Source: Arthrobacter sp. Leaf137 (GTDB taxonomy: Bacteria > Actinomycetota > Actinomycetes > Actinomycetales > Micrococcaceae). From it: 64,000 bases of DNA. The notes beneath the pieces are model-generated. The model was not told where the DNA came from. It ran no database searches and saw nothing but the letters and a program-made list of their open reading frames with translations. The stretch's first letter is position 1. Every line of letters starts with the position of its first letter. The stretch spans positions 550-64,549 of the forward strand of contig NZ_LMOI01000012.1 of the NCBI RefSeq assembly GCF_001423525.1, written 5' to 3'. Below are positions 1 to 9,246 of this stretch, one piece after another. Made by a program: the position numbers and the translations under genes.

Positions 1-503
1 ATGGAGGAGCCGGTGAACCCGACGACGGTGTCCACGCCCAGTGCGCGGGCGAGCCGGGCGGTGTGCTTGAGTTCCTCGGCGGCGCGCTGGCGGACGCCTT
101 CGGGGTCCCCGTCGCCCCAGACCTTCGAGCCGACGATGGCTTCGTGGCGGAAGTCGATGGGGTCATCGCAGACGGCCTGGCCCTTGAGGTGGTTGGAGAT
201 GGCCCAGACTTTGAGGTTGTACTTGTCCAGGAGTTCGAGCTTGGACTCGACGTAGCCGGGTTCGTCCACGCGCCAGGCGTCCAGGTGGTCTCCGGAGACG
301 GCGATTTCGAGGCCGTCGTAGCCCCAGAGGAGTTCGAGCTTGGACTCGACGTAGCCGGGTTCGTCCACGCGCCAGGCGTCCAGGTGGTCTCCGGAGACGG
401 CGATTTCGAGGCCGTCGTAGCCCCAACCGGAGGCAAGCTTGGCGACTTCCTCGAGGGGAAGGTCGGCCCACTGGCCGGTGAACAGGGTAAACGGGCGGGG
501 CAT
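1..503 (-). CDS. Sugar phosphate isomerase/epimerase, 3' end outside window, with internal 33-residue duplication
   Basis: TIM-barrel isomerase of the xylose isomerase-like fold (AP endonuclease 2 family), probably acting on a keto or phospho sugar. Translation starts at the ATG at 503, two bases after the stop of the upstream dehydrogenase, so the two are translationally coupled. The visible 167 residues open with [20 protein letters not shown] and reach GFTGSS at the window edge. Residues 27-59 ([10 protein letters not shown]...KLELL) are repeated exactly as 60-92, reflecting a perfect 99-bp tandem duplication. Single-copy relatives read from [10 protein letters not shown] once and then into DKYNLK, so the insert lies in the first beta/alpha unit of the barrel and may damage folding. 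The frame stays open through both copies. Family call is firm; substrate is unknown; activity is doubtful. Confidence 0.85.
   Translation of the reverse strand, partial: MPRPFTLFTGQWADLPLEEVAKLASGWGYDGLEIAVSGDHLDAWRVDEPGYVESKLELLWGYDGLEIAVSGDHLDAWRVDEPGYVESKLELLDKYNLKVWAISNHLKGQAVCDDPIDFRHEAIVGSKVWGDGDPEGVRQRAAEELKHTARLARALGVDTVVGFTGSS
229..425. repeat. Perfect 99-bp direct tandem duplication
   Basis: Bases 229-326 and 328-425 are identical over 98 bases with a period of 99, inside the isomerase gene. The period is a multiple of three, so the frame is kept. Perfect identity suggests a very recent event or an assembly artefact. Confidence 0.93.
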
Positions 504-505
504 GG

Positions 506-1690
506 TCAGGCTCCTTCAGAAACGAGGGACTTGTCTTCGACAGCGGTAATGGTGCTCTTGTTCCTGGCTGAGGCTTCCACAGCATCGAGGACACGTTGGA
601 CCTGCAGTCCGTCTTCAAACGACGGCGACGGCGACTCATCGGCCGCAATTGCGGTGAGGAAGTCTCGGATCTGGTGGGTGAAAGTGTGTTCCCAACCGAT
701 GATGTGACCCTGCGGCCACCACGCTTCGAGGTAGGGGTGTTCGGGTTCATTGACCAGGATCCGGCGGAAACCCTGCTCACGAACAGGCACGGTGGCGTCC
801 AGGAAATTCAGCTCGTTCAGCGCTTCCAGGTCAAATGTCAGCGACCCTGAGGTGCCGTAGATTTCGAGCTTGAGGGAGTTTTTCTGGCCGGTCGCGACGC
901 GGGATGCTTCGACGGAGGCGCCCATTTCGCCGGTGAGCCAAAACGTTGCCCAGGCGGCGTCGTCTACAGTGACGTCTTCTAAACCGCCCGGACCGGGCCG
1001 CTGAGTCACGAACGTTTTCAGCACCCCCGATGCCTCGAGGATGGTCTGTCCGGTCAGGTACTGGATTTGGTCGATGGCGTGCGAGGCGATGTCGCCGAGC
1101 GCGCCGGAGCCGGCGGTTTCCTTGCGGAGCCGCCAGGTCATGGGCGATTGGTCGTCGGCGAGCCAGTCCTGGAGGTAGGCGGCGCGGACGTGGCGGATGG
1201 TGCCTAACCGTCCTTCGGCGATGAGTTCCTTGGCCAGGGCGAGGGCGGGAACGCGGCGGTAGTTGAAGCCGATCATCGATCGAACCCCGCGGGTACGCGC
1301 TTCAACGGCTGCGGCCACCATCAGTTCGGCCTCACCCAGGGTGTTGGCCAGCGGCTTCTCCACCAACACGTGTTTGCCGGCGGCCAGTGCGGCGATGGCG
1401 ATTTCGGCGTGCATCCAACCGGGCGCGCAGATATCAACGATGTGGATGTCGTCCCGCTCAATCACGGAACGCCAATCTGTGGCCGACTCGGCCCAACCGT
1501 ACTTGGCTGCGGCCTCCGCTACCTGGGTGGCGTCCCGGCCCACGAGCACTTTCTGCTCGAAGGCCGGGACATCGAAGAAACTGGCCACGTTCCGCCACGC
1601 ATTCGAATGGGACTTCCCCATGAAGGCGTAGCCGATGGCAGCAACCCCCAATGGGTTTGCGTGTTGATTTCCTGGTGGTTCTGTCTTCAT
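506..1690 (-). CDS. Gfo/Idh/MocA family oxidoreductase
   Basis: NAD(P)-dependent sugar or inositol dehydrogenase of 394 residues, probably oxidising or reducing a sugar or keto sugar in the cytoplasm. The N-terminal Rossmann domain shows [19 protein letters not shown], and the [14 protein letters not shown] motif carries the Glu-Lys-Pro typical of the family. The C-terminal alpha/beta domain follows. The start is the ATG at 1690, preceded by an AAGGAAGG ribosome site; the frame runs further upstream but without a site. It lies 203 bases after the GH35-type gene and 2 bases before the isomerase, and the pair probably handles keto sugars released by the upstream enzymes. Substrate cannot be read from the sequence. 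Confidence 0.87.
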   Translation of the reverse strand: MKTEPPGNQHANPLGVAAIGYAFMGKSHSNAWRNVASFFDVPAFEQKVLVGRDATQVAEAAAKYGWAESATDWRSVIERDDIHIVDICAPGWMHAEIAIAALAAGKHVLVEKPLANTLGEAELMVAAAVEARTRGVRSMIGFNYRRVPALALAKELIAEGRLGTIRHVRAAYLQDWLADDQSPMTWRLRKETAGSGALGDIASHAIDQIQYLTGQTILEASGVLKTFVTQRPGPGGLEDVTVDDAAWATFWLTGEMGASVEASRVATGQKNSLKLEIYGTSGSLTFDLEALNELNFLDATVPVREQGFRRILVNEPEHPYLEAWWPQGHIIGWEHTFTHQIRDFLTAIAADESPSPSFEDGLQVQRVLDAVEASARNKSTITAVEDKSLVSEGA

Positions 1691-1893
1691 GAATTTCCTT
1701 CCTTTGCAGGCATTCGGCTGGCAACGTCGTTCCGTCCCGTACGACCAGCACCGCAGACGGCACCTTCGATCGGCTGCCGACCAACTGTGGCTGGATTCAG
1801 ACGACAAGGAGGACCGGACAAATCGCCCTAAGAGGGGCCCTGCCGGGATGGCTCCAAGGCATTCCGGGGGTCTTTGCTGAGAGCTGGTTGTTG

Positions 1894-3531
1894 TTAGCTC
1901 GTGGTTGTGAGGATGCGGACCCTCACGGCTGTGATGTGCTTGTCAGAAAGGATCTCAAGGCGTTCGTCCCCGTTGAGGAATCGCCCTTCCTGAAACCCGG
2001 CATTGGTCACCACCAGCTCCCTGACTGAATCCAGTTCAACGTCACAGCCGGGCTTGTGGAAGTCCACTTGTGCTCCTTGGCCCACCACGATGAACTCGGT
2101 GGGACTGATGGCCAGAACCATTCCAAAGGGACGGGCGTCTCCTGGGGTAGGGCCGTGGGTAGCGGCAACCGTTTCTTCCAGGAGTTCGGGCGCCGGGGGA
2201 ACACGAACGCCTGCATCCAGAAGCATTCCTTCGAGGAGCTTCCTGGAATTTCGAACCGTTATTGAAGTACCCGCCAGTTCTGTGCTGATGGATTCCTCCT
2301 CCGGGTCAAGGGCGAAGCCAAAAATACGGCCGTCGCGCTGGGCATCCACTATCTCTGGAGTAAGGGAAGTGATGATGGAGCAGGCGGCGCTGAACTGGTT
2401 GCCTTCCCGGCCTTCTTCCACCCCGAAGACGTTGTAGCCCAGACCACCAAATCCCCCAATGGCCAAGAACGCATCTCCGGCCCGGAAACGTGCTTCGGGG
2501 ATGAAAAGGGGATTGGAGTCGGAGGCGTATTGACGCATGACCTCCTCTGCATTGGGCACGTAGATATCCGGTGCCAGGAAGCCGATGGCCGGCGCCGCGG
2601 CACGCCATACCGGGATCATCCGGGCCGTCGGTCCGCCGCTTGGGTACTGGCCGGGCAGGTCCTGTCCCCGTTGAGGACCGATCCAGGCGTTTGCGTAAGT
2701 GGGCAGGGGCAGGACTTCCTTTCCGGCTGCCGCCAAACCTCCCACAAAGGATGCAAATCCCCAGGCCATAAAGGTCTCTTCGGCAACGGGGTTGTCATCT
2801 CCGAAGTGGTCCGCCCAGCTTTTGCTGCTGTCCGGGCGCGCGCCAAGGGCCTGCACAAACTCCTGGTCAAAGGATTCCGGAGCTTGAGAAACCGCAGCAA
2901 TCAAATGCCCAGGGAGCGGTGCATTCCAGACGGCTTCGGCCAGTGCGCTGTGGTCTCTTCCTGCACCCAGCAGTCCAACCTCGTTTTCCACCTGAATCAT
3001 GATGACTGTATGGTCCGGATCGGTCATGGACAGATGCGCTAACAGGGCAGTGTAGGCGGTTCGGTCCGCTTCAAAGAGATTGTCAGAGAAGACGGACAAG
3101 CTTGGCCGCGGCATGGATCCGGGATACGAAAAGGGGGTCTTGAACGGTTTAACGCCCCTGTCCGCGCGCGGGAAACGTTCATGGTCAGCGCGAACCCAGC
3201 CGGGGGCATAGGTGGAGAAAGCGTTCTTGAACGCCCCGAACCAGATCAGTACCAGACGGACGCCGGTGGACCGTGCGTCTTCCACCAGCCCGTCGACGAT
3301 CGAAAAATCGAGTTGTCCTTCAACCGGTTCTGTTTGTTCCCAGGACACAGGAGCGATCACCGTGTTGACCCCCGCCTTTGCCAGTTTCTCCCAGATGGGC
3401 GACATATAGCTCCTGTCAGATGCACTGGAATTATGCAGTTCGCCTCCGATGCAGAGAAACGGCTTCTCCTCAACAATCAGCCTGACGTGGCTGCCCGTCC
3501 GCTCGAGTCGGGGAAGGTTCTGGTGTGGCAT
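1894..3531 (-). CDS. GH35-type beta-galactosidase-like glycosidase (DUF5597 type)
   Basis: Cytoplasmic glycoside hydrolase of 545 residues with no signal peptide. The N-terminal TIM barrel is GH35/GH42-like: KAGVNTVIAPVSWEQTEPVEG is typical of the barrel start, QVENEVG (Glu182/Glu184) is the acid/base region, and FIPEARF (Glu346) fits the nucleophile. The C-terminal part resembles the DUF5597 domain found with such barrels. Start is ATG at 3531. It lies 65 bases downstream of the GH3 gene and so shares its message. Such proteins remove terminal beta-galactosyl or related sugars; exact specificity is unknown. The family call is good, the substrate open. Confidence 0.82.
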   Translation of the reverse strand: MPHQNLPRLERTGSHVRLIVEEKPFLCIGGELHNSSASDRSYMSPIWEKLAKAGVNTVIAPVSWEQTEPVEGQLDFSIVDGLVEDARSTGVRLVLIWFGAFKNAFSTYAPGWVRADHERFPRADRGVKPFKTPFSYPGSMPRPSLSVFSDNLFEADRTAYTALLAHLSMTDPDHTVIMIQVENEVGLLGAGRDHSALAEAVWNAPLPGHLIAAVSQAPESFDQEFVQALGARPDSSKSWADHFGDDNPVAEETFMAWGFASFVGGLAAAGKEVLPLPTYANAWIGPQRGQDLPGQYPSGGPTARMIPVWRAAAPAIGFLAPDIYVPNAEEVMRQYASDSNPLFIPEARFRAGDAFLAIGGFGGLGYNVFGVEEGREGNQFSAACSIITSLTPEIVDAQRDGRIFGFALDPEEESISTELAGTSITVRNSRKLLEGMLLDAGVRVPPAPELLEETVAATHGPTPGDARPFGMVLAISPTEFIVVGQGAQVDFHKPGCDVELDSVRELVVTNAGFQEGRFLNGDERLEILSDKHITAVRVRILTTTS

Positions 3532-3596
3532 GGGGATCGGTCCTTACTACTTGGTGGGCGGAATACATGGTGGCTGGGCTACTTGGCTTACTGGTT

Positions 3597-5786
3597 TCAG
3601 TGGGAACTGGGAGTGACCCACAGGCTGAATTCCCGGGAGGTCAGGCCGCTGCCAATCCCCACCCGGAACTCGCCTGGCTCCACGATGTATCCGGCACGGT
3701 GATCGTTGGTCCAGAATCCCAGATCATCCCAGCCGATGGTCAGCGATACCCGCCGTTCCTCTCCGGCAGGTACGAATACTCGCCTGAAGCCCCGCAACTG
3801 CTTGACGGGCCGGGTCACTGTGGCCAGCAGATCGGAAATATACAACTGGACCACTTCGTCGCCATCCTTTGTTCCGGTATTGCGAACGATCGTGGTGAAA
3901 GAGATCCTGGATCCAGCTCTCAGCTCGTCCAAGGTGACCGAAAGTGCTTGGTCCGGCGATGATTCCAACTCAAAGGACGTGTAGCTAAGCCCGTATCCGA
4001 AACCGAATTGCGGACCCAGCTCCAAGTCCAGGTACTTCGACTTGTAATAGTCATCAGTGTTGTTGGGTCCGGTCAGCCCAACGTCCGGCCGTTTGTCAGC
4101 AAGAGAGCCTCCTGTGCGGGCAGGCCTCCCCGTTGACTCATGGTTGTAGTAGATGGGGACTTGACCCACAGCGCGCGGGAAAGACATGGGAAGCTTGCCG
4201 CCCGGGTTGACCGCGCCGGTGAGGACATCCGAAATTGCTTTTCCTGCCTCGGTGCCCAGATGCCATGCCACCAGAAGGGCAGGACATTGATCAATCCAAT
4301 CGCTGACCACCAGTGGGCGGCCGGTCATCAGGGCCACGGCAAAGGGGGTGCCCGAGCCGGCAATGGCATGGATCAATTTCTCCTGGTCTCCGGGCAGGTC
4401 CAATGAACTCCGCGAGCTCGCCTCCCCGGAAAGGTCACTGGGTTCCCCGACGGCTACGAGCACCAGGTCCGCCTCAGCGGCGGCAGCAGCTGCTTCAGCC
4501 TGAAGGCCGGGATCGGAGCCAAAGAAGGTGGCGCCGGGCAAGGTGGTCACTACGGACTCCGGCAGGGCTTCTGCCAGCGATTCGGCAATGGATGTGGTGG
4601 TGGGGGAGGCGAAGTACTGTACCCAGGCTCCAAGGTGGTCCTTGCTGTCAGCGTAAGGACCCACCACAAGGACTCGTTGCCCCTGGGGCTTCACCGGCAA
4701 CACGCCGTCGTCGTTCTTCAGCAGGACCGCGCAGCGCGCGGCAGTATCCCTCGCCGCTGAGAGCGAGGCATCATCAGGGTCTGTTGCTGCTGTGGATTCG
4801 TCCACATACGGGTTCTCGAACAGGCCCAGCGCTTGCTTCAGCCGGAGTACCCGGAGTACGGCGTCGTCCAAGCGCTCAGAGTCCAGTAGCTCCTCGCGGA
4901 CAATGGGCTCACCGTCGCTCAGCAAAGAGCCGCCCATTTCAACATCGAGACCTGCTGAAAGTGCCAGGCGCCCGGCGTCGGAAGTGTCGGCCGCGATGCC
5001 ATGGTTCACAAGCTCGCCCACGCCATCGGCGTCTGCCACCACGATCCCGTCATGTCCCCACTCGTTCTTCAGGACATCTGTGAGCAGCTCCCGGTTGGCG
5101 TGCATGGGTACGCCTGAGACTGCGTTGAAGCTTGCCATGACACTGGCGACTCGTGCTGCGACCGCCGCCCTGAAGGGTTCCAGATACACATTGTGGAGCC
5201 GCTGGACCGAGATGTCCGTGGTGTTGTAGTCGCGTCCTCCTTCGGCGGCACTGTAGCCAACAAAGTGCTTTGCGCAGGCGGCAATGGATGCGTTGGAGGA
5301 AAGATTATCGCCCTGGTAGCCGCGGATCTTGGCCTCCCCGAAAACGGCGTTGAGGTAGGGGTCCTCGCCAAATCCTTCCACTACGCGCCCCCATCGGGGG
5401 TCCCGTGACACATCGATCATGGGCGAAAAGGTCCAGTTCACTCCATTGGACCGGGCTTCCTTCGCAGAGAGCCGGGCGTCGGCCCTTGCCACCTCCGGAT
5501 CGAAGCTGGCCGCTTGTGCCAGAGGAGTGGGAAAGATCGTGAACTGGCCGTGGACCACGTCAAGGCCGATCAGGAGGGGGACGCCGTGCGGGCTTTCTTC
5601 GACGGCGATCCGCTGAAGCGCGTTGGTGGCCTGGGCCGAGGCGGGCCAGAACAATGCCCCCGCACCGTTTCGGGCAAGGCTTCCCGCTTCCGCAGAGTCC
5701 GGCCTCCAGACGATCTGAAGCTGTGCCAGTTTCTGCGCATAGGTCATGGAGGCCAGTATCTGCTCCGGCTGTACTTTAGCTTTCAC
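3597..5786 (-). CDS. GH3 beta-glucosidase (BglX-like)
   Basis: Retaining glycosidase of 729 residues, cytoplasmic (no signal peptide). Domains: (beta/alpha)8 barrel about 1-330, alpha/beta sandwich about 345-560, and a fibronectin III-like domain about 625-715. The conserved KHF is at 173-175. The nucleophile region GIVVADADGVGELVNHG aligns with the BglX motif and puts the nucleophile at Asp252. The start is a GTG at 5786 with AGGAGG nine bases upstream; it overlaps the stop of the upstream dehydrogenase by 11 bases. Together with the GH35-type enzyme it would release O-linked sugars from glycosides brought in by the ABC importer. Substrate is inferred only. Confidence 0.9.
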   Translation of the reverse strand: MKAKVQPEQILASMTYAQKLAQLQIVWRPDSAEAGSLARNGAGALFWPASAQATNALQRIAVEESPHGVPLLIGLDVVHGQFTIFPTPLAQAASFDPEVARADARLSAKEARSNGVNWTFSPMIDVSRDPRWGRVVEGFGEDPYLNAVFGEAKIRGYQGDNLSSNASIAACAKHFVGYSAAEGGRDYNTTDISVQRLHNVYLEPFRAAVAARVASVMASFNAVSGVPMHANRELLTDVLKNEWGHDGIVVADADGVGELVNHGIAADTSDAGRLALSAGLDVEMGGSLLSDGEPIVREELLDSERLDDAVLRVLRLKQALGLFENPYVDESTAATDPDDASLSAARDTAARCAVLLKNDDGVLPVKPQGQRVLVVGPYADSKDHLGAWVQYFASPTTTSIAESLAEALPESVVTTLPGATFFGSDPGLQAEAAAAAAEADLVLVAVGEPSDLSGEASSRSSLDLPGDQEKLIHAIAGSGTPFAVALMTGRPLVVSDWIDQCPALLVAWHLGTEAGKAISDVLTGAVNPGGKLPMSFPRAVGQVPIYYNHESTGRPARTGGSLADKRPDVGLTGPNNTDDYYKSKYLDLELGPQFGFGYGLSYTSFELESSPDQALSVTLDELRAGSRISFTTIVRNTGTKDGDEVVQLYISDLLATVTRPVKQLRGFRRVFVPAGEERRVSLTIGWDDLGFWTNDHRAGYIVEPGEFRVGIGSGLTSREFSLWVTPSSH

Positions 5787-6807
5787 GGTGAAGATCCTCC
5801 TGGGAAGGTTTGTGGACCTGGTGCCTTATGAGGTCCAGTGTGCGCATGATGGCCAGAGAGTCGCCCAAGGGCATCACGGAACTCTGCGGGCTACCGGATT
5901 CGAGCAGCGCGTGGAATTCGAGAATTTCGTACCTGAGTCCGCCGCCAACAATGGGCGCCTGAATGATGTGGGACTGCTGAAGTCCCGGCCCCGAGGGGTT
6001 GTAGCGTGAAACAGTCAGCTCGTTGGGGCAATGGTGCGGGGCCGGCAGTTCAATGAGGCCTTCGGTTCCCAGTATCCGTGCGTTGTTGGGAAGCACTGTG
6101 GACATTGATGAGCTGATGTATCCGGTTGCGCCGTCACCAAAGGAAAGAAGCGCCGTCGTGTCCAGGTCCACCCCGCTTGTGCTGCTGCGGCCGAACGCGG
6201 CGACGGCCGGTTCATCGCCCAGAAGCCAGTGCGACAGTTGTACAGGGTAAACGCCCATCTCCAGGAGGCTTCCGCCGCCCAAGGCGGGATCGTACAACTG
6301 CGGCCGCGCCCTCGGCCCAGCCTCCGGAATCGGGAAACCGAAGGACGCTTCAACCTTCCGCACCTCTCCAATTGCACCATCGTCCACCAGCCGCTTCAGC
6401 TCAACGTAGGCAGGCAGGAACCGGGACCACATGGCCTCCATCAGCACTGTCCCGGCTCGCTTGGCGGTTCGGGCCAGATCGAGGGCCTCGGCGTGGGTGG
6501 CGGTAAAGGGCTTCTCCACCAGGACGTGTTTACCCGCCTCCAGGAATTGCCTGGCATGCTCATGATGCAATCCGGCAGGGGTGGAAACGTACACCGCGTC
6601 AATGGTGGGGTCATGGGCAAGATCCTGAAAGGACGAGTGCTGGGTTGGGATGCCGAAATCGGAACAGAACTTGCCTGAGGCCGCCACGGTCCGGGACGCT
6701 GCAGCAGCGAGGAAGGCAGAGGGGACTTCAGCAATGGTCTGCGCGAATTCACGGGCAATGGTTCCCGTACCGGCGAGCCCCCATCTCACAATGGTTTTGC
6801 CGCGCAC
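5776..6807 (-). CDS. Gfo/Idh/MocA family oxidoreductase
   Basis: NAD(P)-dependent dehydrogenase of 343 residues. The Rossmann fingerprint is GLAGTGTIAREFAQ near the N-terminus; VLVEKPFTATHAEALDL gives the EKP motif with the lysine usually involved in catalysis. The start is the GTG at 6807, one base after the stop of the MFS gene, with a GGAAAGG site; a longer upstream frame lies inside the MFS gene and has no site. It overlaps the GH3 start. In an operon with a sugar 3-oxidase and a deglycosidase, a role in reducing or dehydrogenating 3-keto sugar intermediates is likely but inferred. Confidence 0.88.
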   Translation of the reverse strand: MRGKTIVRWGLAGTGTIAREFAQTIAEVPSAFLAAAASRTVAASGKFCSDFGIPTQHSSFQDLAHDPTIDAVYVSTPAGLHHEHARQFLEAGKHVLVEKPFTATHAEALDLARTAKRAGTVLMEAMWSRFLPAYVELKRLVDDGAIGEVRKVEASFGFPIPEAGPRARPQLYDPALGGGSLLEMGVYPVQLSHWLLGDEPAVAAFGRSSTSGVDLDTTALLSFGDGATGYISSSMSTVLPNNARILGTEGLIELPAPHHCPNELTVSRYNPSGPGLQQSHIIQAPIVGGGLRYEILEFHALLESGSPQSSVMPLGDSLAIMRTLDLIRHQVHKPSQEDLHRES

Positions 6808-6808
6808 G

Positions 6809-8356
6809 TTAATCCTTTCCCTGCAGAGCCAGGTCGGCAGAGCCGGCAGAGTCATCTGCAGGGACCGCGGCATCATCGGAAAGGCGGCCATCGGGCAGCA
6901 GCAACGCTGCAATGAAACCCAGGGTGTAGACGCCGGCCAGGGCAAGAAAAACGGGAGAAAAGACGTCGTGGTAGATCGCTGCGATCTCGGCTTGCATCGC
7001 GGGGTCGGCGGCGTGGACCAAGGCAGGCGTCAGGGTTTGGGAATCGAGCCCGGTTGGCAAGAGCGATGCGACGCCGAACCCCACCACGCCGCCTACTACC
7101 GCTGATCCTACGGTGGATCCGATCTGCCCGCTGAGTCCCGCGGTTGCGGTTGCGGCGCCGAGTTCACTGCGTGGTGCAGCACCTTGCACGATCGCAATGG
7201 CGAGGCTCATGAACGCTCCCGTGCCGAGGCCCACGAACGCCATGATCAGCGCCGGGACCCACAGCGGCGCGCCCCCCGGGAGCAGGAACATGGCTCCGAG
7301 TCCGAGTGCTCCCATCACTGTTCCGACTATGGGAAACGCGCGGTAGCGGCCCGTTCGCGACGCAAGCCAGCCCGTCACGAGATTGCCCACCAACATTCCC
7401 AGCACAGTGGCGATGGGAACCAGTCCTGAGATGGTGGCGCTGACTCCATAGGCCATCTGGAAATACGTTGGCAGGTACGCCGTGGCTGAGATAAGCCCCG
7501 CACCCATGACTGCTGAGAGTCCCACGCCTGCACTGAACGTGCGGTTGCGGAACAAGTGAACCGGGATGATGGGGTTCTGTTGACCGCGCTCGACGACGAC
7601 GAGCCCGCCTAGCGCTGCTACGCCTGCTCCAAGGGCGATCCACGCTGCGGAGTTTCCGGAACTGAACCACGCAACTGCCAGCACCACCGCCACAAGGACA
7701 GCGGTGAGCAGCACCGCTCCAACGACGTCGAACCGTCCCTTGCCCGCCGGTTCGATGTGTGGAACGGCCACGACCGCCAGGAGAAGTGCGGCAAGCCCCA
7801 CCGGGACGTTGATCCAAAACACCCAGGGCCATCCCCAATGGTCCGTGATCAGGCCCCCGAGGAGCGGCCCGATCAGAATTGCCACCGGGAAGGCTGCGCC
7901 GATCAGTGAGAGGTACGCAGGACGTTGCCTCGGCGTGGTGACCTCGGCAACGATCGTCTGCGACATCAGCTGAAGACCCGCGGCGCTCATGCCCTGGAGG
8001 ACCCGGGCGACGACGAGCTGGGTCATGTCATGCGCGAGGCCACACACGAAGGACGCTGCAACAAAGCCGATCAGCGCAATGAGGAAGACCATCCGCGGAC
8101 CGACCCGATCGCCCAGCCCTCCGAGTACCGGGAGCAGGACAGTACTGGCGAGCGTGTATCCCACTACCACCCAGCTCATGTGCTGGAGGGCTCCGAGTTC
8201 GCCGGCGACAGTGGCCAAGGACGTCGAAACGATGGTGTGATCGAGGGCTCCAAGAAATGACACCGCCAGGAGCGCTGCCATGAGGAGCCGGAGCCGGGTG
8301 GGAGAGATCCGGCCTGTGTTGCTGTTGCTGCGGCTGTGGTTGCGTACTTCGGTCAC
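6809..8356 (-). CDS. MFS transporter, DHA2 (14-TM) family
   Basis: Integral membrane protein of 515 residues related to EmrB/QacA-type proton antiporters. About 14 hydrophobic segments are visible. LGALDHTIVSTSLATVAGEL is typical of the first helix (DHA2 motif D1), LGGLGDRVGPRM is motif A, and GPLLGGLI fits motif C. It starts with a GTG at 8356 that overlaps the stop of the TIM-barrel gene by four bases (GTGA) and ends one base before the next dehydrogenase. Family members mostly export drugs; inside this glycoside operon it may expel the freed aglycone or move the glycoside. The role is inferred. Confidence 0.88.
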   Translation of the reverse strand: MTEVRNHSRSNSNTGRISPTRLRLLMAALLAVSFLGALDHTIVSTSLATVAGELGALQHMSWVVVGYTLASTVLLPVLGGLGDRVGPRMVFLIALIGFVAASFVCGLAHDMTQLVVARVLQGMSAAGLQLMSQTIVAEVTTPRQRPAYLSLIGAAFPVAILIGPLLGGLITDHWGWPWVFWINVPVGLAALLLAVVAVPHIEPAGKGRFDVVGAVLLTAVLVAVVLAVAWFSSGNSAAWIALGAGVAALGGLVVVERGQQNPIIPVHLFRNRTFSAGVGLSAVMGAGLISATAYLPTYFQMAYGVSATISGLVPIATVLGMLVGNLVTGWLASRTGRYRAFPIVGTVMGALGLGAMFLLPGGAPLWVPALIMAFVGLGTGAFMSLAIAIVQGAAPRSELGAATATAGLSGQIGSTVGSAVVGGVVGFGVASLLPTGLDSQTLTPALVHAADPAMQAEIAAIYHDVFSPVFLALAGVYTLGFIAALLLPDGRLSDDAAVPADDSAGSADLALQGKD

Positions 8357-9246
8357 GGCGTCCCGGCGATCTCGGCCTCCAGGCTGCGCAGAAGCGCATG
8401 CTGCCGGCGGACCTGCTCAATGGATCGGTAAGGCAGCCGATCGCCTTCGTATTCACTGGACAGGTAACCGGACCATCCGTTCTCCTTCAGGGTCTGAAGG
8501 ATCTCGCGCCAAGGAATCTGGCCGTCAACCAGGTCATCGTCGATGTCGAAGAATTTCGCCTGAATGAACGACACGTAGGGGAGAACATCCACCAGGTCCG
8601 ACATGGGAACGGCAAGGGGTTTACGCCATCCTTCTTCCTGGGCTTCTTCGCTGAGGCCGTCATGCTTGGCGGTGGTGATCGCCCTTTGGAAGATACCGGT
8701 GTCGATGAGCAGGCGGAAGTTCTTCGATCCGGTTCGCTCGATGAACGCGATGTACTCGTCCACCACCGGGTGCTTGATGGGAGTGGGCGCATGGATTTCC
8801 GGGCAAATGATGAGGTTCAGTTCGGCCGCGAGATCGAGGTTGCGCTCAATCACTTCCTCCCAGATCGGGTGGGGGCGCAGGTCCATGGACACTACACCGA
8901 TCTTGGGGCGGATTGAGGTGAATCCAAGACGATGGGCCAGCCGAAGATCGCGGGCCAGCATTACAGCGCCCTCATCTGCGGTGAGGTCGCGGTCACGCCA
9001 CATGCTCGAGTCGATCCACGACCCGTAATTGGTAGGCTCCAGCTGGTATTTTTCGAGCAGCCCGAACCATTGGTCAATCCACGCGGCGGACGGTTCCGGG
9101 TAGTTGGGCACGTGACCTTCGCCCAGGATCTCAATCCCGGTGGCGCCGATGTCAGCTATGTGTGCCATGGCGTCTTCGAGGGTGAGGACGGTGTTGATAT
9201 CACCGGTGTAGCTGTAGAGGGAGACGCCGTACTTGAGGTTGCTCAT
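8353..9246 (-). CDS. TIM-barrel isomerase-like protein, C-glycoside deglycosidase alpha-subunit type (CarB/DgpB-like)
   Basis: Protein of 297 residues with the sugar phosphate isomerase/epimerase barrel. Putative metal and active-site positions are Glu150 and His152 in CPEIHAP, Asp182 in LLIDTGIF, Gln229 in FIQAKFF and Glu265 in SSEYEG. It overlaps the DUF6379 gene by four bases (ATGA), and the GMC oxidase is next upstream. In characterised C-glycoside deglycosidases (CarBC, DgpBC) such a barrel pairs with a DUF6379 beta subunit and cleaves the sugar-aglycone C-C bond of 3-keto-C-glycosides using a divalent metal. Context makes that the best reading; a plain keto-sugar isomerase or 3-keto-O-glycoside lyase is the alternative. 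Confidence 0.8.
   Translation of the reverse strand: MSNLKYGVSLYSYTGDINTVLTLEDAMAHIADIGATGIEILGEGHVPNYPEPSAAWIDQWFGLLEKYQLEPTNYGSWIDSSMWRDRDLTADEGAVMLARDLRLAHRLGFTSIRPKIGVVSMDLRPHPIWEEVIERNLDLAAELNLIICPEIHAPTPIKHPVVDEYIAFIERTGSKNFRLLIDTGIFQRAITTAKHDGLSEEAQEEGWRKPLAVPMSDLVDVLPYVSFIQAKFFDIDDDLVDGQIPWREILQTLKENGWSGYLSSEYEGDRLPYRSIEQVRRQHALLRSLEAEIAGTP

Noticed and set aside
229..425. CRISPR-like or mobile-element repeat
   Set aside because: Only two adjoining copies without spacer, inside a gene and in frame: a simple tandem duplication.
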